From Lysobacteraceae bacterium (GTDB lineage Bacteria > Pseudomonadota > Gammaproteobacteria > Xanthomonadales > Xanthomonadaceae): a DNA stretch of 6,515 bases. Within the stretch, counting starts at the first letter, position 1, and each line of letters starts with the position of its first letter. Positions 1 through 6,401 of the stretch are shown in pieces. A program made the translations under genes and the position numbers. The notes beneath the pieces were generated by a model. It ran no database searches. It saw only the letters and a program-made list of their open reading frames with translations, and was not told the DNA's origin. The DNA is taken from positions 1 to 6,515 of the forward strand of contig JAQGOI010000215.1 in the NCBI GenBank assembly GCA_028293685.1. The letters are read 5' to 3'.

Positions 1-2
1 AG

Positions 3-314
3 ATCGGGCCCGACGCGCTGTTCGCGCACTGGGACAAGGACAAGAACAAGGCCTTGTCGCTGGACGAGTTCAAGGCCGGATTGCAGGAGATGCAGAATGC
101 CGCGGCCCTGCGTGCGCTGCACGACAACTTCGTCGCCCACGACACCAACAAGAACAACGTGCTCGATGCGACCGAATACGCCAATCTCGATCTGATCAAG
201 AAGGCCGGCACCACTGCGCCGCCGCTGTCGGCGTTTGATGCTGACAAGAACCAGGGCCTGGACTTCAAGGAATACGTCGGCATGGTCACCAAGCTGGTGA
301 ACGACAAACACTAG
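3..314 (+). CDS. EF-hand calcium-binding protein, C-terminal part (5' end outside window)
   Basis: The reading frame is open from base 3 to a TAG at 312-314 and gives 103 residues; the real start lies upstream of the window. Three 12-residue EF-hand loops are visible at bases 33-68 (DKDKNKALSLDE), 141-176 (DTNKNNVLDATE) and 237-272 (DADKNQGLDFKE). Each has an acidic or Asn residue at loop positions 1, 3, 5 and 9 and Glu at position 12, the pattern of calcium ligands. Loop starts are 36 and 32 residues apart, as in paired EF-hand helix-loop-helix units. The family binds calcium as a buffer, sensor or structural element. In bacteria many such proteins are exported, but the N-terminus that would show a signal peptide is missing here. 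An internal TTG at 54 could be mistaken for a start, but it lies inside the first loop and would destroy it. The domain call is firm; the cellular role is unknown. Confidence 0.9.
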   Translation: MGPDALFAHWDKDKNKALSLDEFKAGLQEMQNAAALRALHDNFVAHDTNKNNVLDATEYANLDLIKKAGTTAPPLSAFDADKNQGLDFKEYVGMVTKLVNDKH

Positions 315-462
315 TCGCGACGAATCGGTCTTACAGACTGCCCGGCTCACAAGCCGTCGCCATTGCGTGTGCCTCACCGTGCGGAAAGCAACGCTTCGCC
401 AGGATTGGTCCGATGGCGCATAAGCAGCAGCACTTCACACCACATGTGTGGGCACGCACGCA

Positions 463-473
463 GTTAACTTAAC
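463..473. repeat. AT-rich 11-bp palindrome GTTAACTTAAC
   Basis: GTTAA at 463-467 and TTAAC at 469-473 are exact reverse complements around a single C. The site stands out from the GC-rich surroundings and lies about 125 bases upstream of the ATG at 599. It could be a regulator-binding site or part of a promoter. An 11-bp palindrome can also arise by chance, so the functional reading is a weak inference. Confidence 0.25.
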
Positions 474-503
474 GCTGCCCTGAAACACTTCTGGCGTCAG
501 CAG

Positions 504-533
504 GGGCTATGAGCCCTTCACTGTGACGCAGTG
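504..533 (+). repeat. Two adjacent small hairpins in the probable leader of the 599-832 gene
   Basis: GGGCT at 504-508 pairs perfectly with AGCCC at 512-516 around a 3-base loop. After two bases, CACTG at 519-523 pairs perfectly with CAGTG at 529-533 around a 5-base loop. The pair ends about 65 bases before the ATG at 599. There is no T tract, so a terminator is unlikely. An RNA leader structure is possible but unproven. Confidence 0.25.
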
Positions 534-584
534 CAACCTCCCTCACGGTTGGTACATCCAGCTGGCACACAGTGGCGGAAACAC

Positions 585-589
585 AGGGG
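585..589 (+). promoter_or_regulatory. Ribosome binding site deciding the start of the 77-residue protein
   Basis: AGGGG at 585-589 ends 9 bases before the ATG at 599. This supports ATG 599 over the in-frame GTG at 572, which has no purine-rich Shine-Dalgarno-like run in front of it. Confidence 0.55.
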
Positions 590-598
590 TGCACGGCT

Positions 599-832
599 AT
601 GGAAACCGGAAGAATTCTCTCCATTGATCCTCGCGGGATCGTCCAGGTCCAGCTGATCGATCGCGTCATTGAAGCGCAGATCATGAGTGGCGGCGCCCAT
701 ATCGGCGACCGCATCAACGGGCCGATGCAGCCCGGCATACAAACCTGGATCTGCTCGCTCAACCGAACGGTGGTCGTCAACGTACAGATGCAGCCGATGC
801 GTGCGGCACCGTTGGCATATGCAGTGGCATAG
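599..832 (+). CDS. Small hypothetical protein, predicted all-beta, 77 residues
   Basis: I do not recognise a family. The frame runs from ATG 599 to TAG 830-832 and encodes 77 residues. The start is chosen for the AGGGG ribosome binding site; an in-frame GTG at 572 would add 9 residues without such support. Hydrophobic and polar residues alternate in short blocks (GRILSID, GIVQVQLID, RVIEAQI, TWICSL, TVVVNVQM) separated by Gly/Pro/Asn turns (GDRINGPMQPG). This suggests a small barrel or SH3/OB-like beta fold. There is no signal peptide or membrane segment, and one Cys (residue 52). The coherent alternation and the good ribosome binding site argue for a real gene, although overlapping frames on both strands are also open here. 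It lies 284 bases after the EF-hand gene on the same strand and 14 bases before a possible broken gene. The function is unknown. Confidence 0.6.
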   Translation: METGRILSIDPRGIVQVQLIDRVIEAQIMSGGAHIGDRINGPMQPGIQTWICSLNRTVVVNVQMQPMRAAPLAYAVA

Positions 833-846
833 CTCGTTGGTCCATC

Positions 847-1037
847 ATGAAACCCATCGCATTCGCAGATCCAAGGCTGCTCGACCAGCAGCTGCAACGA
901 AGGCGGAACTGGGGTGCGGGGTGATTGCTGAAGTGTTCAATCGCCAGTTCGCAGACCGCGTGACTGTCGGCAAGGCTTACGTTACAACCGGACTCCGCCG
1001 CTCGCGCGTGGATGTCATCCGGCTGCCGGACCGTTGA
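847..1037 (+). pseudogene. Possible frameshifted small gene (composite about 63 residues)
   Basis: An ATG at 847, 14 bases after the previous stop, opens a 25-codon frame (MKPIAFADPRLLDQQLQRRR, then NWGAG) that ends at TGA 922-924. From 921 a second frame continues with similar style (VIAEVFNRQF...) to TGA 1035-1037. One extra G in the run GGGG at 918-921 would join them into a single protein of about 63 residues. Third-position GC is similar in both halves, about 68% by hand count. The C-terminal part (VTVGKAYVTTGLRRSRVDVI) vaguely recalls a helix-turn-helix, but I recognise no family. There is no strong ribosome binding site. The segment may be a decayed gene, a sequencing error or simply non-coding. 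It faces the autotransporter gene convergently. Confidence 0.25.
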
Positions 1038-1093
1038 GCACCGGCGGCAACGCGGGCGGTGGTAGATACATATGGCTCCGTCGGACCGGCATG

Positions 1094-1124
1094 ACACAAA
1101 ACCCGGCGGCAAAAGGTCCGCCGG
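1094..1124 (-). terminator. Intrinsic terminator of the autotransporter gene
   Basis: A perfect 7-bp GC-rich stem is formed by CCGGCGG at 1103-1109 and CCGCCGG at 1118-1124, with an 8-base loop. Read on the minus strand, it starts 19 bases past the autotransporter TAA and is followed by GTTTTGTGT (1102-1094), a fair U-rich tail. On the plus strand the bases after the stem (ATTCCT) are less suitable, so the minus-strand direction is preferred. The 10-mer CCGGCGGCAA also occurs at 1041-1050 and could offer an alternative pairing. Confidence 0.65.
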
Positions 1125-1143
1125 ATTCCTACGTTCGCTTGCC

Positions 1144-4100
1144 TTACCAGCTGTAACGCACGCCCAGCTGGCCACCAGTGAAGCTCTTCAACGCGCCGCC
1201 GTCCTGCCAGTTCAAGCCACCGAACACCGCGAGCTTGCCGACCTGCACGTTCAATCCACCCTCGACCAGCGTGCTGGTGCCCTTGGCGCTGGTGCTGCCA
1301 AAAAATGTGTCGTTGATGGCATAGGTGTTCTTGCCGTCAAACTCGTGCACGGCGCTCACTGCGAGGTACGGCGTCAGGATCGTGCTGCCGTTGGTGGGGA
1401 AGCTCTTGCGTACCGAGACACCGGCGCGGCCGCGCGAAGACGTGCCGCCGTCGGGCGTGAAGCCGGTCAGCGCACCCTCAAGCACGTCGGCACTGCCGAC
1501 TTTCGTGCGCGTGTACTGCAGCTGCGGCTCGATCTTGTAACCGTCGCCCAACTCGAACGCGTAACCCGCCTCGACGTTGAACGTATTGGCCTTGCCGTGG
1601 GTACGCGATTCGCCGGCCGCCGAGTCGAGCCTGGCGTCGAACGTCATGTGGCGGAAGGACGTGTCGACATAGAAGCCATTTGGCGAGAACCAGGTGGCAT
1701 AGACACCCGACGTGTCGCCGTCGATCTTGGTCGAGCCGATGCCGGTCTGGTTCAGATGCTGGGTCGCCCGCGCCTGGCCGGCCAGCAGGCCCACGCTGAA
1801 CTGGTCATTGATGCCGAAATCCGCACCCGCTTCGCCGCCGTCGTTGCGCTGGTCGAACGTGAAGTTGCCGCCCTGGCCGAAGGTGCTGGCGACATGGCCC
1901 GGGTTGATCGTGCCGCTGTCGGTGAACGTGCGCGCCCAGAGGCTGAAGCCGTGCGTCTTGGTCTTGTCGATGACGCCCATGCGTTGGCGCCAGGTGCCAA
2001 CCTGGCTGTTCATCAGGCTCTGCACGCCCGGTGCGAACGATGCGGCCAGCGTGCCCGCGTCGCTGAGGCCGGTGACATCGAAGTCCACCGAGAAAACATC
2101 GGCCGTGGCATTGCTGGTATCGATGCTGCTGGACATGCCCACACCCGTGACCACCAGGAAGCTCTGGTTGGGGTTGAAGGTGACATCGCCCAGCACGAAA
2201 TTGGCTGCGGTGGAATCGCCGCTGACCTTGACCACAGCCACCGAGCCGGTGCGCGTGGTCGGGACATCGAGGATGGTGGTGTTGACCGCGGTCACGCTGC
2301 CGTTGGCCACGCTGCCGTTGACGTAGAGCACATCGCCAAGGCCGTTGAGGCCGCTGACATCCACGCCCAGCGCACCACTGCCGGCGAAGTCTCCATTGAT
2401 CGTGAGGATGTCGTTGGCCAGACCATCGCGGAAGTCGATGATGCCGGTATTGGTAAAGGCGTTGGTATTGCCTGCGCCCATGTCGATGGCGCTGTCGCCG
2501 AATGAGAAGATCGTGCCGCTATTGTCGAATGCGTTGGCGAACGTGTCCGAATCGCCCATCGCGATGGAGCTGTTGTTGAGGACGATCGTGCCGGCATTGA
2601 TGATGGTGTCCGCACCAGAACCAAAGTCGGATGTGCCTCCGGCATACCAGATCCCATCGGCACCGTTGGTCAATGTGTCATTGCCACCATTGGTGAAGAT
2701 CGCTCCGGCGATGGTGCCGACGTTGTTGATCGAGTCGGTCGAGTCGCCGGCAAGCACTGCGGCGCCACCACTGATGGTGCCGCTGTTGGTCAGGACGGTC
2801 GAAATGTCGCTGCTCAGTTCGACGCCGACAGTTTGACCGGAACCGGTCGCGGTAATCGAACCGGAGTTGGCAAAGGAAAGGTTTCCGCTGCCGAGGAGAA
2901 TGGCGCCATAGCTGCGGCCGCCGGCCCCGCCGGTGAACTGCGCGCTGATGGCGCCGGCGTTGCTCGCACTCACCGCATTGCCCGCGACCAGCAGGCCGAT
3001 GGCCGTACCGTCGTAACTGCTGGCCGCCGCGCTAATTTCGCTGCCGGCATCGAGTGTTACCGCGATGTTGCCGCCAGACGCCACCAGGCCAGTGGCGAGT
3101 GCAGTGCCCTGCGTTGCGTCGGCCACGGCCGTCGCGCCAATGGCGCCAGCCGAATCCACCGTAACCGTCGCACCGCTGACCGCCATGCCCTGGGCGACCG
3201 CCGAGATGGATGCTGAGGCATCGGCGTTGATCGAACCGGAACTGCTGTTGATGATGTCGGTATTGCCATAGTTGTTGATCGCCAACAGGCCAATTGCCGC
3301 GGCTGTATCACCGATGTCGAAATGGTTGTCCGCTCGTGCGGTCACAGCAATCGAACCCGCATTCGTGACGCTCAGGACATAGTTGGAATAGACGTTGATG
3401 CCGGTGGCAATGGCACCCCCGAAGTCATTCGCCGACGCGGCGACAGTAATATCGCCGGTGCTGCTGTTGGATACCGCAACGTTCGCACCAAAGCCATCAG
3501 TCACCACGATGCCGTTGCTGGTCGTGATCTGCCCGACATTCGCCGAATACGCCGTGGCACCGGATTGCGCGGTGGCGGTGATCGAACCGGCATTGACGAC
3601 AGCCACGTCCGCGGCCAGCGTATAGACGTTGATGCCGTTGGCGCTGGCGACGCCGTAGTGATCTGTCCAGGCATTGGCGACGATTACGCCGGTATCGGAA
3701 TTCGAGACACTGATTGCCGTACCGACAGCCGAACTCACCTGGATGCCGTCCGCCCGTGTCTGGCCGACATTCTGGTAGTAGGCACTGGCCTGCGACGATG
3801 CCACAGCAGCGATTGCGCCGGCGTTTTGGACATCCGTAGCACCGGAGTAGCCGAATGCGAAGACGCCGGTTGCCCTTGCCGAGTCCAGAAGAAGCGTTGA
3901 GGCCTGGGCCGTGATTGAACCAGTGCTGCCGTTCGTAACCGTCGTGTCTCCGTGGACATTCTCCACGAATATGCCTGTGGCTCGTGTCTGGGAAAGCTGA
4001 GAACGGTAGTCGGATTGAACGGTTGCGCTGATCACGCCGGAGTTGGCCACATCCACCGTTTCGTTGCCGACGTCGACTACGAAGACGCCGGCGGAGAACA

Positions 4101-6210
4101 CGCCGTAGACACTGCTGTTCGATTCTGCCGACGCAACAATCGAGCCGGTGTTTGCGATGTCAATGGCACTACTATTGTAAGCAAAGCTTGCCGCAACAAT
4201 GCCCATGGCCTTGCCAGCATAATCGCTGATCGCGTACGACTGGGCGATGATCGCACCGGAGTTGGTGATGCTGATATTGCCGAAGGTGTTGTATGTATTG
4301 ATGCCGTAGGCGAATGATCCAAATACGTTCGCGTTCTCGTCGGTTTCTCCAGGCGCGTTGTTGGCGCGCGCAGTGATCGAGCCGCTATTGTCGACCGCCA
4401 CATCTCCTAAAAAGCCGATGGCCAGCACACCGTAGCCGGCAAGAATGGCGGAAGCGGAAAGATCACCGGAGTTCGTGATATCGCTGTTGGCGTAGCCCGC
4501 TCCGGAGACTCTGATGCCGTAGGCCGTATCGTCGGCTACGGCCGCAATGCCGGCGGAGTTGTCGACGCGGATGTTCGCGCTGATGCTGACTGCATTGATG
4601 CCGATCGCGGCATTGTGGCCATGGAACCTGCCGTTGTCGTCCGCCGTGGCCGTGATGTTGCCCACGTTGTAAACAATGACTTCGCCGTTGCTCAAGCTTG
4701 TGTCACTGATGCCAATCGCACTGACGGTGGCACTCGCGGTGATGGAACCGGTGTTGCTGACCGTCCCGTACCCATTGGTGAGGATTCCCAACGCCTGGAA
4801 ACCTTTGGTATTGATCTGGCCTGAGTTGGTGATGTCGGTGTCGAAGCGCGAAAAGATACCGAGTGAACCCCCGTACTGACCAACACCGGAATCCGCCGTG
4901 GCAGTGATGTCGCCGGAGTTGACGATGCTGCCAGCGCCTGATGCGTAAACGCCCACGGCAACCTTGCCGGCGTCGACCGTAATGCTGCCCGAGTTATCGA
5001 CCGTTGCACCATAGATAGCTTTGCCTATGCCGGTCGCCGCGATCGTAATGCTGCCCGAGTTGTCGACGACGTCGGCCACGACGCCGAACGCGTAGCCCCT
5101 GCCGCTGAGCGTTCCATCGGGGTAACTGTATACGCGGGTCGCGCTCACGTTGATGCTGCCCGCGTTGCTGACGTCGCCACCGGCGACGACACCGTAGGCC
5201 TTGGCATTGCCGGTCACCGCAATGGTCCCGGTGTCGGTGTTGGTGACAGATACAATGCCATTGGTGGAAGCGGCATAGATTCCGATCGCGATGTCACCGT
5301 CGGTCGAATCGACTCCGATGCTGCCCGCATTGGAAACGGTGACCCCATCGAGTCCCTCGGCAAAAACACCCATCGCCGAGACGATGTGCGTGTAATAGGA
5401 ATACGGCACGACGGCGGAGGAAGACACCACGATGCTGCCATCGCTGGTGACGTTGACCTGCCCATGTTCTGCGTACGCGGACAGACCCGTCGCCGTGCCG
5501 TTGACCGAACTTCCGACGATCGCGCCGTTGTTGCTGAGGTCCACCGACCCCAGGTACGCGAAGGCATCCACTGCGATGGCATTGCCGTCCTGGGCATTGG
5601 CCGTGATGGTTCCTGTGAGCAGATTGTCGAGCGCTACGTTACCGTCGCTCGAATGGGCCATGACGGCGGTGACGTCGTTGGCGCCAGTACCGTAGGCGAG
5701 GATGTCGCCGGTGTTGACGACGGTAACGTCCCCGAAGGCACTGATGTCCATCGCTTGTACGCCGGCCGCTGTGACGTTGGTCGCGATATGTCCGTCGTTG
5801 TTCAACGTCGCCGAAGTCGATCCGTACTCATGGATACCGTCGGCGCCATCGGTAGTGATGTCGGCGTGGGTGATCACGCCCACGTTGCCGCCCCACGTCG
5901 CATCCACGCCAACTGCGCCCGCCGCGGGAATCACACTGGTTGGCAAAGTGTCGCCCACAACCAGGGTCAGGTCCGCGGTGGGAACAAAGAGGCTGCCAGG
6001 AAGCGTGTCCGTGAAGACGCCATTGCACGCGACCGTGTTCGACGCCGAGATCGCGCAGGTGCCGGCGTAGGCGACACCGCTGCCCACCAGGGCCAGCACG
6101 GTGGCGGAGCTGGCCAATGCGATTCGGATCGCGCGGGTCGTCGGTGACAGCGTGAGTGCGCGCGCGTTGCGAGCCGCGGTCAAGCGGCTCATGCAGTAGT
6201 TTCCGTTCAT
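1144..6210 (-). CDS. Giant autotransporter (type Va secretion) with repetitive beta-helix passenger, 1,688 residues
   Basis: This is a self-secreting outer-membrane protein: the barrel inserts in the outer membrane and the passenger is displayed or released. ATG 6208-6210 follows GGGG (7-base gap); TAA is at 1144-1146. Residues 1-49 are a long-n-region signal peptide ending AYA. The passenger (50 to about 1390) is rich in Gly, Ala, Ser, Thr, Asn and Val. It carries about 36 copies of N-[ASTV]-G-x-I, usually preceded by an A-x-G-[IV] half-coil, as in beta-helices. Residues about 1262-1380 resemble the C-terminal passenger segment (GDVLYVNGSV). A linker with WRQRMG (1407-1412) leads to the barrel (about 1422-1688), which ends YSW. 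Cys occurs only at 6, 52 and 62. No protease, lipase or other catalytic motif was seen, so adhesion or aggregation is the likeliest role by inference. Family assignment is firm; ligand and exact subfamily are unknown. The gene appears monocistronic, with a terminator just after it. Confidence 0.95.
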   Translation of the reverse strand: MNGNYCMSRLTAARNARALTLSPTTRAIRIALASSATVLALVGSGVAYAGTCAISASNTVACNGVFTDTLPGSLFVPTADLTLVVGDTLPTSVIPAAGAVGVDATWGGNVGVITHADITTDGADGIHEYGSTSATLNNDGHIATNVTAAGVQAMDISAFGDVTVVNTGDILAYGTGANDVTAVMAHSSDGNVALDNLLTGTITANAQDGNAIAVDAFAYLGSVDLSNNGAIVGSSVNGTATGLSAYAEHGQVNVTSDGSIVVSSSAVVPYSYYTHIVSAMGVFAEGLDGVTVSNAGSIGVDSTDGDIAIGIYAASTNGIVSVTNTDTGTIAVTGNAKAYGVVAGGDVSNAGSINVSATRVYSYPDGTLSGRGYAFGVVADVVDNSGSITIAATGIGKAIYGATVDNSGSITVDAGKVAVGVYASGAGSIVNSGDITATADSGVGQYGGSLGIFSRFDTDITNSGQINTKGFQALGILTNGYGTVSNTGSITASATVSAIGISDTSLSNGEVIVYNVGNITATADDNGRFHGHNAAIGINAVSISANIRVDNSAGIAAVADDTAYGIRVSGAGYANSDITNSGDLSASAILAGYGVLAIGFLGDVAVDNSGSITARANNAPGETDENANVFGSFAYGINTYNTFGNISITNSGAIIAQSYAISDYAGKAMGIVAASFAYNSSAIDIANTGSIVASAESNSSVYGVFSAGVFVVDVGNETVDVANSGVISATVQSDYRSQLSQTRATGIFVENVHGDTTVTNGSTGSITAQASTLLLDSARATGVFAFGYSGATDVQNAGAIAAVASSQASAYYQNVGQTRADGIQVSSAVGTAISVSNSDTGVIVANAWTDHYGVASANGINVYTLAADVAVVNAGSITATAQSGATAYSANVGQITTSNGIVVTDGFGANVAVSNSSTGDITVAASANDFGGAIATGINVYSNYVLSVTNAGSIAVTARADNHFDIGDTAAAIGLLAINNYGNTDIINSSSGSINADASASISAVAQGMAVSGATVTVDSAGAIGATAVADATQGTALATGLVASGGNIAVTLDAGSEISAAASSYDGTAIGLLVAGNAVSASNAGAISAQFTGGAGGRSYGAILLGSGNLSFANSGSITATGSGQTVGVELSSDISTVLTNSGTISGGAAVLAGDSTDSINNVGTIAGAIFTNGGNDTLTNGADGIWYAGGTSDFGSGADTIINAGTIVLNNSSIAMGDSDTFANAFDNSGTIFSFGDSAIDMGAGNTNAFTNTGIIDFRDGLANDILTINGDFAGSGALGVDVSGLNGLGDVLYVNGSVANGSVTAVNTTILDVPTTRTGSVAVVKVSGDSTAANFVLGDVTFNPNQSFLVVTGVGMSSSIDTSNATADVFSVDFDVTGLSDAGTLAASFAPGVQSLMNSQVGTWRQRMGVIDKTKTHGFSLWARTFTDSGTINPGHVASTFGQGGNFTFDQRNDGGEAGADFGINDQFSVGLLAGQARATQHLNQTGIGSTKIDGDTSGVYATWFSPNGFYVDTSFRHMTFDARLDSAAGESRTHGKANTFNVEAGYAFELGDGYKIEPQLQYTRTKVGSADVLEGALTGFTPDGGTSSRGRAGVSVRKSFPTNGSTILTPYLAVSAVHEFDGKNTYAINDTFFGSTSAKGTSTLVEGGLNVQVGKLAVFGGLNWQDGGALKSFTGGQLGVRYSW
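1147..1947 (-). other. Autotransporter beta-barrel domain (residues 1422-1688)
   Basis: After the WRQRMG linker, the sequence from FSLWARTF onward shows alternating aromatic/hydrophobic and polar residues typical of a 12-strand translocator. It includes blocks such as FSVGLLAGQA, GVYATWFS, GFYVDTSFRHM, FNVEAGYAFEL and LTPYLAVSAVHEF. It ends LGVRYSW, with the terminal aromatic residue used in outer-membrane insertion. The length, about 267 residues, is standard for the autotransporter beta-domain family (Pfam PF03797, assigned from knowledge of the family and not from a search). Confidence 0.92.
3127..4017 (-). repeat. Four tandem two-coil supra-repeats in the passenger (residues 732-1028)
   Basis: Residues 732-804 (73), 805-881 (77), 882-958 (77) and 959-1028 (70) align as four units. 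Each has an entry segment (QTRATGIFV, QTRADGIQV, QITTSNGIVV, TAAAIGLLA), an A-type coil end (TNGSTGSI, SNSDTGVI, SNSSTGDI, INSSSGSI), an A-x-G half-coil, and a B-type coil end (QNAGAI, VNAGSI, TNAGSI, DSAGAI). Units two and three share about 40% of residues by hand alignment, including an A-Y-x-x-N-V-G-Q entry. This implies duplication of a pair of beta-helix coils. A weaker two-coil periodicity seems to extend back to about residue 600. Confidence 0.7.
6064..6210 (-). other. Signal peptide of the autotransporter (residues 1-49), with alternative start at residue 7
   Basis: The n-region is unusually long (residues 1 to about 29) with Arg at 9, 14, 17, 26 and 29. A hydrophobic core (about 30-46) and AYA at 47-49 follow, giving predicted cleavage before Gly50. 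A second Met at residue 7 (ATG at 6190-6192) would give a 43-residue version. The GGGG at 6218-6221 favours the first Met. Long n-regions are known in large autotransporters, but this one does not match the classical ESPR consensus. Confidence 0.75.
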
Positions 6211-6217
6211 TGCTCAA

Positions 6218-6221
6218 CCCC
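6218..6221 (-). promoter_or_regulatory. Ribosome binding site of the autotransporter
   Basis: On the minus strand, GGGG is followed by TTGAGCA and then the ATG at 6210-6208, a 7-base gap. This supports the first of two possible methionines as the start. Confidence 0.55.
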
Positions 6222-6228
6222 AATTGTG

Positions 6229-6273
6229 CAACCGTGGATGTTGGCCGCCGACAACCGTGGATCGGCGTTGGCC
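6229..6273. repeat. Imperfect tandem repeat with nested stem-loop upstream of the autotransporter
   Basis: CAACCGTGGAT occurs at 6229-6239 and exactly again at 6252-6262, 23 bases apart. Each copy is followed by GTTGGCC, directly in the first copy and after CGGC in the second. CGCCGA at 6246-6251 also pairs with TCGGCG at 6262-6267, placing most of the second copy in a 10-base loop. The nearer copy is 19 bases from the start codon. A double operator or 5'-UTR structure is possible. Confidence 0.5.
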
Positions 6274-6401
6274 ATGTTCTTCGATGTCCGTGCGCAGCGT
6301 CGCGTCGGTCGATCGCATGCTGCAGGTCAATGTCGAGGCCAGATCGTTATCGCGCGAGCCTGAGCAGCGTTCCCGCGCACATGGCAGGGCACCGACAACC
6401 C

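Larger units (their letters stand above)
315..598. other. Intergenic region between the EF-hand gene and the small beta-protein gene
   Basis: No convincing coding frame was found in these 284 bases. A short stem-loop follows the EF-hand stop: CGGCT at 343-347 pairs with AGCCG at 352-356 around a 4-base loop. It has no T tract, so it is a poor intrinsic terminator. An AT-rich palindrome lies at 463-473, and two small adjacent hairpins at 504-533 sit in the probable leader of the downstream gene. I could not identify a good -35/-10 pair by eye, although the region should hold the promoter for the gene starting at 599. Confidence 0.4.
6211..6401. other. Upstream region of the autotransporter gene
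   Basis: The 191 bases between the PKD-protein stop and the autotransporter ATG contain the ribosome binding site, an imperfect tandem repeat at 6229-6273 and a stem-loop at 6246-6267. A TTGACC (minus strand, 6330-6325) resembles a -35 box, but no -10 box lies at the right distance, so no promoter is called. No clear terminator for the PKD gene was seen. No convincing gene lies here. Confidence 0.45.

Noticed and set aside
54..56. TTG start for the EF-hand protein
   Set aside because: It lies within the first EF-hand loop; the frame is open upstream to the window edge and completes that loop.
469..897. A 142-codon open frame on the minus strand over the small-gene region
   Set aside because: The translation has a Cys/Trp/Arg-rich, incoherent composition. 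The plus-strand frame at 599-832 has a ribosome binding site and beta-like alternation.
1072..2505. A 477-codon open frame on the plus strand opposite the autotransporter
   Set aside because: It lies antisense to the barrel and C-terminal passenger. Its translation is low-complexity (Ala, Arg, Gly, Val, Asp, His) with no domain, as expected for the shadow of a GC-rich gene.
3322..3900. A 192-codon open frame on the plus strand
   Set aside because: It is an antisense shadow of the repetitive passenger. The repeated Asp/Gly/Arg pattern mirrors the passenger repeats.
2700..5700. Recurring short DNA words in the passenger, considered as a CRISPR array or DNA tandem repeat
   Set aside because: The recurring words encode the N-x-G-x-I protein repeat. 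Their spacing varies and the DNA copies are diverged, so there are no regular repeats and spacers.
5386..6147. A 253-codon open frame on the plus strand opposite the N-terminal passenger
   Set aside because: It is antisense to well-supported passenger repeats and rich in Arg, Asp, Gly and Val without recognisable motifs. Its length comes from base composition.
6325..6330. TTGACC on the minus strand as a -35 promoter element
   Set aside because: No acceptable -10 hexamer lies 16-18 bases downstream, so a sigma-70 promoter cannot be supported.
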